From contig CADBXL010000011.1 of NCBI GenBank assembly GCA_902798615.1, positions 62,001-126,000 on the forward strand: DNA of 64,000 nt. Reading direction: 5' to 3'. The translations under genes were made by a program, and so were the position numbers. The notes beneath the pieces are model-generated. The model had not been told where the DNA came from. It ran no database searches and worked only from the letters and a program-made list of their open reading frames with translations. Shown here piece by piece: positions 8,160-18,339 of this stretch (position 1 is the stretch's first letter; each line of letters opens with the position of its first letter). The DNA is from an uncultured Bacteroidales bacterium. Its GTDB lineage: Bacteria > Bacteroidota > Bacteroidia > Bacteroidales > Bacteroidaceae.

Positions 8160-8627
8160 ATGATAGACAAGAACGTCGTTAAGACAGTAGTTGAGGAATG
8201 GCTCCAGGACAAGGAGTATTTCCTGGTTGACATCGAGGTCAGCACAGATGACCGTATCGTAGTGGAGATTGACCATGCTGATGGTGTATGGATTGAGGAC
8301 TGTGTGTCCTTGAGCCGTTTCATCGAAGAACACCTTAACCGTGATGAGGAAGACTATGAGCTTGAAGTGGGTAGTGCCGGTATCGGTCAGCCATTCAAGG
8401 TAGAGCAGCAGTATATAAACTGCATCGGTAAGGATGTGGAGGTGCTTGCTGCCGACGGTAAGAAGGTTACAGGCGTGCTGAAATCGGTTGATGGCAGGAA
8501 GTTTGTCGTTACTGTCAGCGAGAAGCAGAAAGTGGAAGGCAAGAAGCGCCCACAGCTCGTTGAGGTGGAGAGGGAATTCTCCATGGACGAGGTGAAATAC
8601 TGCAAATACTTGATAAATTTTAAATAA
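8160..8627 (+). CDS. rimP: Ribosome maturation factor RimP
   Basis: 155 residues, the normal length. RimP assists 30S subunit maturation. The N-terminal alpha/beta domain contains FLVDIEVSTDDRIVVEIDHADGVWIEDCVSLSRFIEEHL and the family motif YELEVGSAGIGQPF (the usual form is LEVSSPGLDRPL). The C-terminal SH3-like barrel follows (GKDVEVLAADGKKVTGVLKSV). It heads the conserved rimP-nusA-infB transcription-translation operon, with nusA 8 nt downstream. Confidence 0.95.
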   Translation: MIDKNVVKTVVEEWLQDKEYFLVDIEVSTDDRIVVEIDHADGVWIEDCVSLSRFIEEHLNRDEEDYELEVGSAGIGQPFKVEQQYINCIGKDVEVLAADGKKVTGVLKSVDGRKFVVTVSEKQKVEGKKRPQLVEVEREFSMDEVKYCKYLINFK

Positions 8628-8635
8628 AATATATA

Positions 8636-9904
8636 ATGGCAAAGAAAGATGCAATTTTACAGCCAAATATGATTGAGACGTTCAAGGAGTTCAAGGACAC
8701 CAAGAACATCGATCGTACTACTTTGGTTAGTGTGTTGGAAGAAAGTTTCCGTAATGTCATTGCGAAGATCTTCGGTAGTGACGAGAACTTTGACGTAATC
8801 GTGAACCCAGACAAGGGTGACTTCGAGATCTACCGTAACCGCGTTGTCGTTGCTGACGGTGAGGTGGCAGACGAGAACAAGGAAATAGCTCTTACAGAGG
8901 CTCAGAAGATAGAGGCTGACTATGAGGTAGGCGAGGACGTTTCAGAGCGTGTTGATTTCGCTAAGTTTGGCCGTCGTGCTATCCTTAACCTTCGTCAGAC
9001 ACTTGCAAGTAAGATTCTCGAACTTGAGCATGATAGCCTTTACAATAAGTATAAGGATCGTGTTGGCGAGATTATCTCAGGTGAGGTTTACCAGACTTGG
9101 AAGCGTGAGGTTCTTATCGTTGACGACGAGAACAACGAGCTTATCCTTCCAAAGGCAGAGCAGATTCCACAAGACCAGTACCGTAAGGGTGAGACCGTTA
9201 AGGCTGTCATCCTTCGTGTAGATAACGAGAATAACAATCCAAAGATTATCCTTTCTCGTACAAGTTCACTCTTCCTCCAGCGTCTTCTTGAGGCTGAGGT
9301 TCCTGAGATTGCAGAAGGTCAGATTGCTATCCGCCGTATTGCCCGTCTCCCAGGAGAGCGTGCAAAGATTGCCGTAGAGAGCTTCGATGACCGTATTGAT
9401 CCGGTAGGAGCCTGCGTAGGTGTTAAGGGTAGTCGTGTGCATGGTATCGTTCGTGAGCTCTGCAACGAGAACCTTGACGTTATCAGCTATACTGCTAATA
9501 CAAAGCTCTTCATACAGCGTGCCCTTGCTCCTGCACGTATCAACAGCATCGTGCTCGACGACGAGAACCACAAGGCAGAGGTTTACCTCTCACCAGAGGA
9601 GGTAAGTCTTGCTATCGGTCGTGGCGGTCAGAACATCAAGCTCGCTTCAATGCTTACAGAATATACAATCGATGTATATCGTGACCTCGGTGAGGACGAG
9701 AACGTGGATAGTGATGATATCTATCTCGACGAGTTCAACGATGAGATTGACCAGTGGGTTCTCGATGCTATCAAGGGTATCGGCCTTGATACTGCAAAGG
9801 CAGTTCTCAATGCTCCACGTGAGATGCTCATCACCAAGGCAGACCTTGAAGAGGAGACTGTAGATCAGGTGCTTGAGGTACTGAGGGCAGAGTTCGAGAA
9901 ATAA
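8636..9904 (+). CDS. nusA: Transcription termination/antitermination factor NusA
   Basis: 422 residues. The N-terminal RNA polymerase-binding domain (about 1-130) is followed by an S1 domain (VGEIISGEVYQTWKREVLIV). Two KH domains follow, with KIAVESFDDRIDPVGACVGVKGSRV and the GRGGQNIKLASMLTEY motif. A short C-terminal helical extension (VLDAIKGIGLDTAKAVL) ends the protein. The long acidic repeats of the E. coli protein are absent, as is usual in Bacteroidota. NusA modulates pausing and termination and binds nascent RNA. This context matters because the window also encodes a NusG-like UpxY. Confidence 0.95.
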   Translation: MAKKDAILQPNMIETFKEFKDTKNIDRTTLVSVLEESFRNVIAKIFGSDENFDVIVNPDKGDFEIYRNRVVVADGEVADENKEIALTEAQKIEADYEVGEDVSERVDFAKFGRRAILNLRQTLASKILELEHDSLYNKYKDRVGEIISGEVYQTWKREVLIVDDENNELILPKAEQIPQDQYRKGETVKAVILRVDNENNNPKIILSRTSSLFLQRLLEAEVPEIAEGQIAIRRIARLPGERAKIAVESFDDRIDPVGACVGVKGSRVHGIVRELCNENLDVISYTANTKLFIQRALAPARINSIVLDDENHKAEVYLSPEEVSLAIGRGGQNIKLASMLTEYTIDVYRDLGEDENVDSDDIYLDEFNDEIDQWVLDAIKGIGLDTAKAVLNAPREMLITKADLEEETVDQVLEVLRAEFEK

Positions 9905-9930
9905 GCGGAGACTCTGCAAGTTACGGGTTA

Positions 9931-10063
9931 CAAATTGCTAATTACTTAGTTACGCCTTTCTCCTTTGGGCAATAGCCTTTTGAAGAATAAAGATAGAAGA
10001 AGTAATACTGTAATTCGTAATACGACAATACACAAAGAAAGTAACTAAGTAATTAGTAATTTT
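9931..10063. repeat. Inverted repeat between nusA and infB
   Basis: The arm at 9931-9952 (AAATTGCTAATTACTTAGTTAC) and the arm at 10041-10063 are reverse complements over about 22 of 23 positions. It ends 21 nt before infB. It belongs to the AATTACTAATT-type repeats common between Bacteroidota genes. Confidence 0.75.
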
Positions 10064-10083
10064 GAAATTAGTAATATCAATAG

Positions 10084-12906
10084 ATGAGTATAAGATTAAA
10101 TAAAGCAATACGTGAACTTAACATCGGCCTAGGAACTGCTGTTGAGTTTCTGGAGAAAAGACCTGATCTGGGTGAGGTGAAGTCCGATCCTTCATGCAAG
10201 ATTAGCGATGAGCAGTATAAGGCTCTTTCTGCTGCATTTGCCAAGGATAAGGAGGTTCGCACTCAGGCAGAGAAACTGTTCCAGAAGAAGCCGAAAGAGC
10301 ATAAGGAGTCCAAGAAGGCCGAGGAAAAGAAGGCTGTTGAGGCTGCTGCTCCTAAAGCAGAGGAAAAGAAGGCCGTTCGTCAGGAGTTTAAGCCTCTTGG
10401 CAAGATTGATATTGATTCCCTAAACGGCAAGAAAAAGCCAGAACCAAAGGTCGAGGCTCCAAAGGCAGAGAAAAAGGCTGAGCCTGTAAAGGTTGAGCCT
10501 AAGAAGCAGGAGCCTGTAAAGGCTGCTGAACCTGAGAAGAAGGAAACTCCAAAGGTTGAGGCTCCAAAGGCAGAAACACCAAAGGTTGAGCCAAAGAAGG
10601 CTGAGCCGGTAAAGGTTGAACCAAAGAAGCCTGAGACTGTGGAGCCAGAGGTTGAGGTATTTACCACAAAGAATGAGCGTAAGATGCTTGGTCAGAAGAT
10701 GAATGTGGTGGGTAAGATAGACCTTGACTCTCTGAACCAGAGCACTCGTCCGAAGAAGAAGACTAAGGAAGAGCGTCGTAAGGAGCGTGAGGAGAAGGCT
10801 CAGCAGGCTCGTGAAGCTCAGAAGGCTGCTAACGGCGAGAGGAAGAAGCGCAACCGTATGAACAAGGAGCGCGTCGATATCAATGCCGCAGCTAATCAGC
10901 CTCAGGGTAATGGCAAGAATGGTAACAACCAGAATGGCCAGGGAGGCAAGAAGAATAAGAACAAGAATAAGAACAAGAACAATAAGCCTCAGGAGGTAAA
11001 CGAAGAGGATGTAGCACGTCAGGTAAAGGAAACCCTCGCACGTCTGACTTCTAAGTCAAGCCAGAACAAGAAGGGTGCCAAGTACCGTAAGGAAAAGCGT
11101 GATGCTGCTGCCGAGAAGCGTGATGAGGAACTCATGGAACAGGAGTTGGGTGAGAAGACCTTGAAGCTCACCGAGTTTGTTACTGTTTCTGAGCTTGCTA
11201 CCATGATGGATGTTCCTGTAACAAAGCTTATTGGAACTCTGATGTCTATCGGCGTGATGGTAAGTATCAACCAGCGTCTGGACGCAGAGACCATTAACAT
11301 CGTGGCTGAGGAGTTTGGCTTTACTACCGAGTATGTAAGTGCTGAGGTTCAGGAGGCTGTTCAGGAGGCAGAGGATGATGAGAATGATCTTGTTAGCCGT
11401 GCTCCTATCGTTACAGTCATGGGTCACGTTGACCACGGTAAGACCTCTTTGCTTGACTATATCCGTCAGACAAATGTTATCGCTGGTGAGGCTGGTGGTA
11501 TTACCCAGCACATCGGTGCTTACAACGTGAAGCTTGAGGATGGTCGTAGGATTACATTCCTTGATACCCCAGGTCACGAGGCATTTACTGCTATGCGTGC
11601 CCGTGGTACTCAGGTTACCGATATCGCGATTATCATCATCGCTGCCGATGACTCTATCATGCCTACCACCAAGGAGGCTATCGCACATGCTCAGGCTGCT
11701 AATGTTCCTATGGTGTTCGCAATCAATAAGATTGATAAGCCGGGAGCTAATCCTGACAAGATTCGTCAGGACCTTGCTGCCATGAACCTTCTCGTAGAGG
11801 AGTGGGGTGGTAAGTACCAGTGTCAGGAGATAAGTGCAAAGAAGGGTACTGGCGTAGCAGAGCTTCTTGAGAAGGTACTTCTTGAGGCTGAGATGCTTGA
11901 CCTGAAGGCTAATCCTAACCGTAAGGCAACAGGTTCTGTCATAGAGGCATCTCTTGACAAGGGCCGTGGCTATGTGGCTACAATGCTCGTAAGCAATGGT
12001 ACTTTGAAGATGGGTGATATCGTCATCGCAGGTACATATTATGGTCGTGTGAAGGCTATCTTCAACGAGCGTAACCAGCGTATCGATAATGTTCGTCCGG
12101 CTGAGCCTGCTATCATCCTTGGTCTTAACGGTGCTCCAAGTGCCGGTGACTCTTTCCATATCATGGAGACTGAGCAGGAGGCAAGGGATATTGCCAACAA
12201 GCGTTTGCAGTTGCAGCGTGAGCAGAGTCTCAGAACGACTAAGGTTGTCGGTCTTGAGGAAATCGCTCACCGTATCGCTCTTGGTGAGTTCCACGTTCTC
12301 AACCTTATCGTTAAGGCAGATACACAGGGTTCTGTCGAGGCTCTCTCAGATTCATTCATCAAGCTCTCTACAGAGAAGATTCAGGTGAATGTGATTCAGG
12401 GTGCCGTTGGTCAGATCTCTGAGAATGATGTAATGCTCGCTTCTGCTGCTGAGAACTCTATCATTATCGGCTTCAACGTTCGTCCTTCTGCTGCGGCTAA
12501 GAAGGTTGCAGAGCAGCACGGCGTGGAAATCAATACCTACTCTGTCATCTATGACGCTATCGACGATATCACTTCTGTGATGGAGGGTATGCTCGACAAG
12601 GTGAAGAAGGAAGTTGTTACCGGTCAGGTTGAGGTGCGTGAGGTTTACAAGATTTCCAAGGTCGGTACAGTTGCCGGTGCTATGGTTGTCGAAGGTAAGG
12701 TTCACCGTACAGACAAGGCTCGTGTCATTCGTGACGGTATCGTGGTTCACACAGCCGAGATCAACGCCCTCAAGCGTTTCAAGGATGATGTCAAGGAAGT
12801 TGCTACAAACTTCGAGTGCGGTATCTCACTCGTTAACTTCAATGATATCCAGCAGGGTGATATCCTCGAGACCTTCATGGAGATTGAGGTAAATCAGACT
12901 CTGTAA
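10084..12906 (+). CDS. infB: Translation initiation factor IF-2
   Basis: 940 residues. The long N-terminal half is low-complexity. Lys/Glu/Pro/Ala repeats ([20 protein letters not shown]) span about 75-195, a Lys/Asn tract ([12 protein letters not shown]) lies near 300, and an IF2_N-like domain begins near 365. The GTPase core follows: G1 GHVDHGKTS (about 447), G3 DTPGHEAF, G4 NKIDKP and G5 SAKKGTG. Domains II, III and IV (fMet-tRNA binding) follow. IF-2 brings initiator tRNA to the 30S subunit. The N-terminal repeats are the most variable part of the family and are not a defect. Confidence 0.97.
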   Translation: MSIRLNKAIRELNIGLGTAVEFLEKRPDLGEVKSDPSCKISDEQYKALSAAFAKDKEVRTQAEKLFQKKPKEHKESKKAEEKKAVEAAAPKAEEKKAVRQEFKPLGKIDIDSLNGKKKPEPKVEAPKAEKKAEPVKVEPKKQEPVKAAEPEKKETPKVEAPKAETPKVEPKKAEPVKVEPKKPETVEPEVEVFTTKNERKMLGQKMNVVGKIDLDSLNQSTRPKKKTKEERRKEREEKAQQAREAQKAANGERKKRNRMNKERVDINAAANQPQGNGKNGNNQNGQGGKKNKNKNKNKNNKPQEVNEEDVARQVKETLARLTSKSSQNKKGAKYRKEKRDAAAEKRDEELMEQELGEKTLKLTEFVTVSELATMMDVPVTKLIGTLMSIGVMVSINQRLDAETINIVAEEFGFTTEYVSAEVQEAVQEAEDDENDLVSRAPIVTVMGHVDHGKTSLLDYIRQTNVIAGEAGGITQHIGAYNVKLEDGRRITFLDTPGHEAFTAMRARGTQVTDIAIIIIAADDSIMPTTKEAIAHAQAANVPMVFAINKIDKPGANPDKIRQDLAAMNLLVEEWGGKYQCQEISAKKGTGVAELLEKVLLEAEMLDLKANPNRKATGSVIEASLDKGRGYVATMLVSNGTLKMGDIVIAGTYYGRVKAIFNERNQRIDNVRPAEPAIILGLNGAPSAGDSFHIMETEQEARDIANKRLQLQREQSLRTTKVVGLEEIAHRIALGEFHVLNLIVKADTQGSVEALSDSFIKLSTEKIQVNVIQGAVGQISENDVMLASAAENSIIIGFNVRPSAAAKKVAEQHGVEINTYSVIYDAIDDITSVMEGMLDKVKKEVVTGQVEVREVYKISKVGTVAGAMVVEGKVHRTDKARVIRDGIVVHTAEINALKRFKDDVKEVATNFECGISLVNFNDIQQGDILETFMEIEVNQTL

Positions 12907-12923
12907 TCATATAGGGATTGTAA

Positions 12924-14363
12924 ATGTCAGAAAAGAATGAATTCGTCAAGCAGGTAGCCGAACAGAAATATGAGTTCGGCTTCACTACTGACGTACATAC
13001 TGAGATAATACCTGTAGGACTGACCGAGGATGTGGTTCGACTTATTTCTGCAAAGAAAGGTGAGCCGGATTGGATGCTGGAGTTCAGACTCAAGGCCTTC
13101 CATTATTGGGAGACCCTTGAGCAGCCTACTTGGGGGCATCTTGACATACCGCCGATAGACTATCAGGCAATATCATACTATGCCGACCCTTTGGCAAAGA
13201 AACCGAAGAACAAGGAGATTGACCCGGAACTGGAGAAGACCTTCGACAAGCTCGGTATTCCGCTTGAGGAACGTCTGGCATTGAGTGGTACGGCTGTTGA
13301 TGCTATCATGGACTCTGTATCAGTTAAGACAACCTTTAAGGATAAACTGAAGGAGAAGGGCATCATCTTCATGTCAATAGGTGAGGCTATCAAGGAGCAT
13401 CCGGACTTGATAAAGAAGTATCTGGGTACTGTGGTTCCTTACCGTGACAATTACTTTGCTGCTCTTAACTCTGCAGTTTTCTCTGACGGATCTTTCGTCT
13501 ATATACCGAAGGGAGTGCGTTGTCCTATGGAACTTAGTTCGTATTTCCGCATTAACGCGGCTAATACAGGACAGTTTGAGCGTACTCTTATCGTGGCAGA
13601 CGATGATTCGTATGTTTCTTATCTTGAAGGATGTACAGCTCCTATGCGTGATGAGAACCAGCTTCATGCCGCTATCGTGGAGATTATCGTAAATGATAGG
13701 GCGGAGGTGAAGTACTCAACCGTTCAGAACTGGTATCCGGGCGATGAGAACGGTAAGGGAGGCGTGCTTAACCTCGTGACAAAGCGTGGTGAGCTTCGCG
13801 GTGAGCATTCAAAACTCTCTTGGACACAGGTAGAGACAGGTTCGGCAATCACTTGGAAGTATCCGTCATGTGTACTGAGAGGTGATGACTCTGTTGCGGA
13901 GTTCTATTCCGTAGCTGTCACCAACAACTATCAGCAGGCAGATACAGGAACGAAGATGATACATCTTGGCAAGAATACCAAGTCAACGATTATCTCAAAG
14001 GGTATCTCCGCAGGTCATTCGCAGAACTCGTACAGAGGTCTTGTGAGGGCTGGTTTAAAGGCAGACAATGCCCGTAACTACTCTTCATGTGATTCGCTGT
14101 TGCTCGGTTCTGAGTGTGGTGCGCATACGTTCCCTTATATGGACGTGCATAATGACACCGCAATCTTTGAGCATGAGGCTACCACTTCAAAGATATCTGA
14201 GGATCAGCTCTTCTACTGTCAGCAGAGGGGTATTCCGATGGAGCAGGCTGTCGGTCTCATCGTCAATGGCTATGCCAAGGAGGTGATACAGAAACTGCCT
14301 ATGGAGTTTGCGGTTGAAGCGCAGAAACTGCTTAGCGTGAGCCTTGAAGGAACTGTAGGATAA
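12924..14363 (+). CDS. sufB: Fe-S cluster assembly scaffold protein SufB
   Basis: 479 residues, full length. SufB, with SufC and SufD, forms the scaffold on which Fe-S clusters are built. Recognisable stretches are [12 protein letters not shown]-like [67 protein letters not shown] and the C-terminal [17 protein letters not shown] with the conserved cysteine. It begins 17 nt after infB. In related genomes sufBCDS are contiguous; here an aquaporin gene separates sufB from sufC. Confidence 0.96.
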   Translation: MSEKNEFVKQVAEQKYEFGFTTDVHTEIIPVGLTEDVVRLISAKKGEPDWMLEFRLKAFHYWETLEQPTWGHLDIPPIDYQAISYYADPLAKKPKNKEIDPELEKTFDKLGIPLEERLALSGTAVDAIMDSVSVKTTFKDKLKEKGIIFMSIGEAIKEHPDLIKKYLGTVVPYRDNYFAALNSAVFSDGSFVYIPKGVRCPMELSSYFRINAANTGQFERTLIVADDDSYVSYLEGCTAPMRDENQLHAAIVEIIVNDRAEVKYSTVQNWYPGDENGKGGVLNLVTKRGELRGEHSKLSWTQVETGSAITWKYPSCVLRGDDSVAEFYSVAVTNNYQQADTGTKMIHLGKNTKSTIISKGISAGHSQNSYRGLVRAGLKADNARNYSSCDSLLLGSECGAHTFPYMDVHNDTAIFEHEATTSKISEDQLFYCQQRGIPMEQAVGLIVNGYAKEVIQKLPMEFAVEAQKLLSVSLEGTVG

Positions 14364-14384
14364 TACTGATGTTTCGAGATTTGC

Positions 14385-14466
14385 GTTTAGAGTTTAGTGT
14401 TTAGGGATTAGTGAACAGATGTCTCAACACACACAAACTCTAAACACTAATCACTAAACTCTAAAC
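14385..14466. repeat. Inverted repeat between sufB and the aquaporin gene
   Basis: GTTTAGAGTTTAGTG near 14385 is mirrored by CACTAAACTCTAAAC ending at 14466. Extra internal copies (AAACTCTAAACACTAATC) give alternative pairings. It is AT-rich and contains no ORF. Confidence 0.75.
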
Positions 14467-14532
14467 AATAAAATAGCTGGTTTCGGCCAGTTTCATAATT
14501 AACCATTATCAATAACTAAAACCTCTTAGAAA

Positions 14533-15207
14533 ATGAAAAAGTATCTTGCAGAAGCAGTTGGAACATTCGTTCTCACACTTCTTGGTTGCGGCACAGCCGT
14601 ATCTCTCGCATGTGGTTCTGATACCGCATCAGTAGTTGGCACAGCAATGGCTTTCGGCCTTTCTGTTATCGCTATGGCATATACCATAGGAGGTATCAGC
14701 GGTTGCCATATCAATCCAGCAATCACTCTCGGTTGCCTCATGACGAAGCGTATAAGCTGTAAGGATGCTACCGGATACATGATTGGACAGGTGTGTGGCG
14801 CAATAATCGCAGCTGCTGTTCTCTATGTGTTCACGCATTTCTCAGGTGCAAGTTTCGGGGGCACTCTCACCGGAGCTAATACCTGTGACGGCTGTAATGA
14901 TAGTCAGATAGGCGGTTTGATCGTTGAGATTGTACTTACCTTCATCTTTGTTCTCGTTGTGCTTGGCACTACCGACGCAAAGAAAGGTGCAGGCAACTTT
15001 GCAGGTCTCGCTATCGGTCTTTCTTTGATTCTCATACACCTTGTTGGTATTCACTATACAGGTACATCCGTAAACCCAGCCCGTTCTATCGGTCCTGCTC
15101 TCTTCGAAGGAGGTGTGGCTCTCGAGGATCTCTGGGTATTCATCATTGGCCCATTCATCGGTGCAGCTCTCTCTGCATGTGTATGGAAGGCTATTGGTGA
15201 GGAGTAA
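14533..15207 (+). CDS. Aquaporin (MIP family, AqpZ-like)
   Basis: 224 residues with six hydrophobic helices and both NPA boxes: HINPAITLG (NPA at about 61-63) and SVNPARSIGPAL (NPA at about 181-183, followed by the selectivity arginine R184). A Cys sits near the pore entrance (GGISGC). The histidine in VGIHYTGTSV, just before the second NPA, favours a water channel of the AqpZ type over a glycerol facilitator. It is an inner-membrane protein. Its place between sufB and sufC, in the same direction, is unusual. Confidence 0.93.
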   Translation: MKKYLAEAVGTFVLTLLGCGTAVSLACGSDTASVVGTAMAFGLSVIAMAYTIGGISGCHINPAITLGCLMTKRISCKDATGYMIGQVCGAIIAAAVLYVFTHFSGASFGGTLTGANTCDGCNDSQIGGLIVEIVLTFIFVLVVLGTTDAKKGAGNFAGLAIGLSLILIHLVGIHYTGTSVNPARSIGPALFEGGVALEDLWVFIIGPFIGAALSACVWKAIGEE

Positions 15208-15216
15208 AAGAAATGC

Positions 15217-15337
15217 GGCCTCTCCCCCCGCCCTCCCCCGTAGGGAGGGAGCTGGAGTGCTCAGAGGCTAATTAAATAATTGAAATGTCTTTCGCCTTCC
15301 GGCTCCCTCCCTATGGGGGAGGGCGGGGGGAGAGGCC
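15217..15337. repeat. GC-rich palindromic element, type A (before sufC)
   Basis: A left arm of about 40 nt (GGCCTCTCCCCCCGCCCTCC...) and its near-exact complement on the right (...GGAGGGCGGGGGGAGAGGCC) enclose an AT-rich centre of about 40 nt. It ends 20 nt before the sufC start. Other members are listed at 16111, 31231, 42447, 46474, 51504, 60466 and 63466. Confidence 0.93.
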
Positions 15338-15357
15338 ATAATTTATAATTATAAATC

Positions 15358-16107
15358 GTGTTAGAAGTCAAAAACCTTCACGCCCGTATAGGCGATAAGG
15401 AAATTCTTAAAGGCATAAACCTTACCATCGGTGATGGTGAGGTTCATGCTATTATGGGACCTAACGGTTCCGGAAAATCAACTCTTAGTGCCGTTCTCGT
15501 CGGTAATCCTCTCTACGAGGTTACTGAAGGCGAGGCTTGGTATAATGGCAAGAACCTGCTTGAGATGAAGCCTGAGGATCGTGCTCATGAGGGCCTTTTC
15601 CTCTCTTTCCAGTATCCTGTGGAGATACCTGGTGTCTCTATGACAAACTTCATGAAGGCGGCTATCAACGAAAAACGAAAGTATCAGGGACTTGCCCCTC
15701 TCTCTGCTTCTGAGTTCATCAAGCTGATGAAGGCTAAGCGTGAGATTGTTCAGCTTGACGCAAAACTCGCCAACCGCTCTGTAAACGAGGGCTTCTCTGG
15801 TGGCGAGAAGAAGCGTAACGAGATATTCCAGATGGCTATGCTTGAGCCTACTCTCTCCATACTCGATGAGACCGACTCTGGTCTTGACGTTGATGCTATG
15901 CGCATTGTGGCAGATGGCGTAAACATGCTTCATACAGACAAGACAAGCACTATCGTGATAACTCACTATGAGCGCTTGCTCGACATGATTAAGCCAAGTG
16001 TCATCCATGTGCTTTGGAATGGCAGGATAGTGAAGACTGCCGGTCCTGAACTTGCCAAGGAGATTGAGGTTCGCGGCTATGACTGGATAAAGGCTGAGGC
16101 GAAGTAA
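15358..16107 (+). CDS. sufC: Fe-S cluster assembly ATPase SufC
   Basis: 249 residues from a GTG start. SufC is the ABC-type ATPase of the SufBCD scaffold. Visible motifs are Walker A GPNGSGKST (about 34-42), Q-loop SFQYPVEIPGV, signature FSGGEKKRNE and Walker B LSILDETDSGLDVDA; the D-E-T-D-S-G-L-D form is typical of SufC. The start GTG follows the palindromic element by 20 nt, so the upstream arm could affect ribosome access. Confidence 0.97.
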   Translation: MLEVKNLHARIGDKEILKGINLTIGDGEVHAIMGPNGSGKSTLSAVLVGNPLYEVTEGEAWYNGKNLLEMKPEDRAHEGLFLSFQYPVEIPGVSMTNFMKAAINEKRKYQGLAPLSASEFIKLMKAKREIVQLDAKLANRSVNEGFSGGEKKRNEIFQMAMLEPTLSILDETDSGLDVDAMRIVADGVNMLHTDKTSTIVITHYERLLDMIKPSVIHVLWNGRIVKTAGPELAKEIEVRGYDWIKAEAK

Positions 16108-16110
16108 AGA

Positions 16111-16251
16111 GGCCTCTCCCCCCGCCCTCCCCCGTAGGGAGGGAGCCGGAATGTCAACATCGGAAAAATAATGAATTTGTAAAAAAAGAATAATTGAATA
16201 GCCTTTCGCGCTCCGGCTCCCTCCCTACGGGGGAGGGCGGGGGGAGAGGCC
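16111..16251. repeat. GC-rich palindromic element, type A (sufC-sufD)
   Basis: Same arms as the element at 15217, with a different AT-rich centre (about 55 nt). It ends only 6 nt before the sufD ATG, so the ribosome-landing region of sufD is the right arm itself. Confidence 0.93.
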
Positions 16252-16257
16252 GTTATT

Positions 16258-17589
16258 ATGGAAAGCGAAAAGCAATATATAGACCTCTATGCACAATGCC
16301 GTGATATGATCAATGGTCATAGCAATGAGGTGATGAACTCTGTGCGCGAAAAGGCATTTGAGGATTTCAAGCGTCTGGGATTTCCTACGAGAAAGGTGGA
16401 GAGATATAAGTACACCAATATGGCGGAACTCTTTGCGCCTGACTATGGACTAAACCTCTCTCGTCTTGAAATTCCCGTAAACCCTTACGATGCCTTCAAG
16501 TGTGATGTGCCAAATATGAGTACATCGCTGTATTTCGTGGTTAATGATGCCTTCTACGACAAGGCTCTTCCAAAGGCTGAACTGCCAGAGGGCGTGTTTG
16601 TAGGCAGATTGGCTGATGCTCAGGATAAGGTAGCAGGTTTGTATGGTTCACTTGCTGATACCTCAACCGACGGTATCACGGCTCTTAACACTATGCTTGC
16701 TCAGGATGCTCTTCTCATCTATGTATCGAAGAACGTAAAGGTTGACCGTGCCATTCAGGTCATCAACATTCTCCGTTCTGATGTTGAGCTTATGGTGAAC
16801 CGTCGTGTGCTCGTGGTTCTGGAACAAGGGGCAGATGCTAAGGTGCTGTTCTGTGACCATGCTGCTGATGACCGTAAGTTCCTTGCAACTCAGGTTGTAG
16901 AGGTCTTTGTAGGTGAGAATTCCCATCTCGACATGACCTGTCTTGAAGAGACTCATTACAAGAATGTGCGCGTGAGCAACGTTTATATTGATCAGAAGGC
17001 AAATTCACGTGTTGACCATAATGTCATTACCCTTCATAATGGCGTGACACGCAACCGTACAGACCTTGTATTCTCTGGAGAAGGCGCAGAATGTTATATG
17101 AACGGTTGTGTGATAGCCGACAAGGAGCAACATGTGGACAACAATACCCTTATTGACCATAAAGTGCCCCATTGCGATTCTCACGAGCTTTATAAGTATG
17201 TTCTCGACGACAAGGCGGTTGGTGCATTTGCAGGTAAGGTTCTTGTGCGTAAAGATGCTCAGAAGACCACTTCTCAGGAGACCAACCAGAACCTTTGTGC
17301 TACGAAGGAATGCCGTATGTACACCCAGCCGATGCTTGAGATTTATGCAGATGACGTGAAATGTGCTCATGGCTCAACCGTAGGTCAGTTGAACGATAAG
17401 GCATTGTTCTATATGCAGCAGCGAGGCATCTCTCTTGAAGAAGCTCGTACTCTGCTCCAAAACGCCTTTATCGGCGAGGTGATAGACAGAATACAGGTAG
17501 AACCGCTCCGTGACCGTCTTCGTCATCTTGTAGAGAAGCGTTTCAGAGGTGAGCTTAATAAGTGCGAAGGCTGCAAGCTGTGTAGATAG
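16258..17589 (+). CDS. sufD: Fe-S cluster assembly protein SufD
   Basis: 443 residues. SufD is the SufB-like partner in the SufBC2D scaffold. It has the N-terminal helical part with GFPTRKVERYKYTNM and the SufB/D beta-helix core (HNVITLHNGVTRNRTDLVFSG). The C-terminal block contains KTTSQETNQNLCATKECRMYTQPMLEIYADDVKCAHGSTVGQL. The final CEGCKLCR cysteine cluster is notable. No sufS or sufE follows; the operon ends in a strong terminator. Confidence 0.96.
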   Translation: MESEKQYIDLYAQCRDMINGHSNEVMNSVREKAFEDFKRLGFPTRKVERYKYTNMAELFAPDYGLNLSRLEIPVNPYDAFKCDVPNMSTSLYFVVNDAFYDKALPKAELPEGVFVGRLADAQDKVAGLYGSLADTSTDGITALNTMLAQDALLIYVSKNVKVDRAIQVINILRSDVELMVNRRVLVVLEQGADAKVLFCDHAADDRKFLATQVVEVFVGENSHLDMTCLEETHYKNVRVSNVYIDQKANSRVDHNVITLHNGVTRNRTDLVFSGEGAECYMNGCVIADKEQHVDNNTLIDHKVPHCDSHELYKYVLDDKAVGAFAGKVLVRKDAQKTTSQETNQNLCATKECRMYTQPMLEIYADDVKCAHGSTVGQLNDKALFYMQQRGISLEEARTLLQNAFIGEVIDRIQVEPLRDRLRHLVEKRFRGELNKCEGCKLCR

Positions 17590-17609
17590 GAAATAATAAT
17601 AACAAATAT

Positions 17610-17646
17610 AAAAAGAGTGTAGGGCCGTGGCTCTACACTCTTTTCT
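17610..17646 (+). terminator. Intrinsic terminator after sufD
   Basis: AAGAGTGTAGGGCC pairs with GGCTCTACACTCTT around a GT loop, followed by TTTCTTG. It is a strong stem that closes the rimP-suf operon. Confidence 0.9.
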
Positions 17647-17668
17647 TGTTTCTTCCGAGTATTTATAA

Positions 17669-17780
17669 TAACGTGAGTTCGACGACTTGCTTCAGCTTGG
17701 TGAGCTTTGCGAACAATTCAAGACTATGAGGGCTGAAAGCCCGACACCTAATAGGGCAGTCCGTTAGGGCTGTTATATTT
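17669..17780 (+). repeat. Dispersed TAACGTGAGTTCGACGA repeat, copy a
   Basis: Begins TAACGTGAGTTCGACGACTT, continues GCTTCAGCTTGGTGAGC, and ends with a hairpin-rich tail (GGGCTGAAAGCCCGACACC...AGGGCAGTCCGTTAGGGC). The tail recurs almost unchanged at 34173-34252. The head recurs inverted at 21302-21341. Confidence 0.85.
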
Positions 17781-17853
17781 GTTGTTTTCGTGTCAAATTC
17801 CAATTTCGACATAGCCGAAACTCTTGTGTTTTTTCCTAGTTTGTTCATCAGTT

Positions 17854-17925
17854 CTCCATAGATACTCCATCGAAACTATGGAGTATGTATGGAGCATCTA
17901 TGGAGTGTCTTCGAAGGAAGAACGG
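17854..17925. repeat. Palindromic island built from CTCCAT/ATGGAG words
   Basis: TCCATAGATACTCCATCGAA followed by repeated TATGGAGTATG, TATGGAGCATC and TATGGAGTG. The same starting word and layout recur at 35379-35464, 17.5 kb away. Confidence 0.8.
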
Positions 17926-18069
17926 AAAAACAGCTGAGTTTCTTGCATGGAAAAGCCCTTGTTCTTTGGCGAAAAATCAAGAGAGAGAAAAGAAAATTCC
18001 CACACCACCAAGGAATTCACAATGAACTGATGGAGTTGTGGGAAAATATTTGATGAGTGAAAAAACGTA

Positions 18070-18339
18070 TCAGTATGCCGATTTCATCTCGCGGTTTACC
18101 AACTCGCTGATAAACGTACTAATGCTAACACCTTTTTCTTTCACAAATGCAGCCAAAGAATCATGCAGAGGCTTGGGCATCGTTATTCGATAAGAACCTA
18201 AAATCTGGCTGTCATACCATGCTTTTGATTCTGCATCAAACTGTGCTCGGCTTTTTGTACCCTCTTCACCATATTTTTTGTCAAGCATATCATTTGCTGT
18301 TGGGAGGGTTGCCAACTTACTCATATTTAACTTTCTCAT
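18070..18339 (-). CDS. Antitoxin of a type II toxin-antitoxin pair
   Basis: 89 residues. The C-terminal half (YRITMPKPLHDSLAAFVKEKGVSISTFISELVNREM) has a strand followed by two helices, as in ribbon-helix-helix/HicB-type DNA-binding antitoxins. The N-terminus would be the toxin-binding tail. Its start overlaps the stop of the toxin gene by 4 nt (ATGA). The toxin-first order is the HigBA-style arrangement. Confidence 0.7.
   Translation of the reverse strand: MRKLNMSKLATLPTANDMLDKKYGEEGTKSRAQFDAESKAWYDSQILGSYRITMPKPLHDSLAAFVKEKGVSISTFISELVNREMKSAY

Noticed and set aside
11056-12294. A 412-residue minus-strand frame inside infB
   Set aside because: It is a shadow of the conserved infB frame, with Ser/Thr/Leu-rich composition and no domain; infB is clearly the gene.
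15217-16251. Palindromic elements as intrinsic terminators of the suf operon
   Set aside because: Stems are long and GC-rich, but no T-run follows and downstream suf genes must be co-expressed; the real terminator is at 17610.
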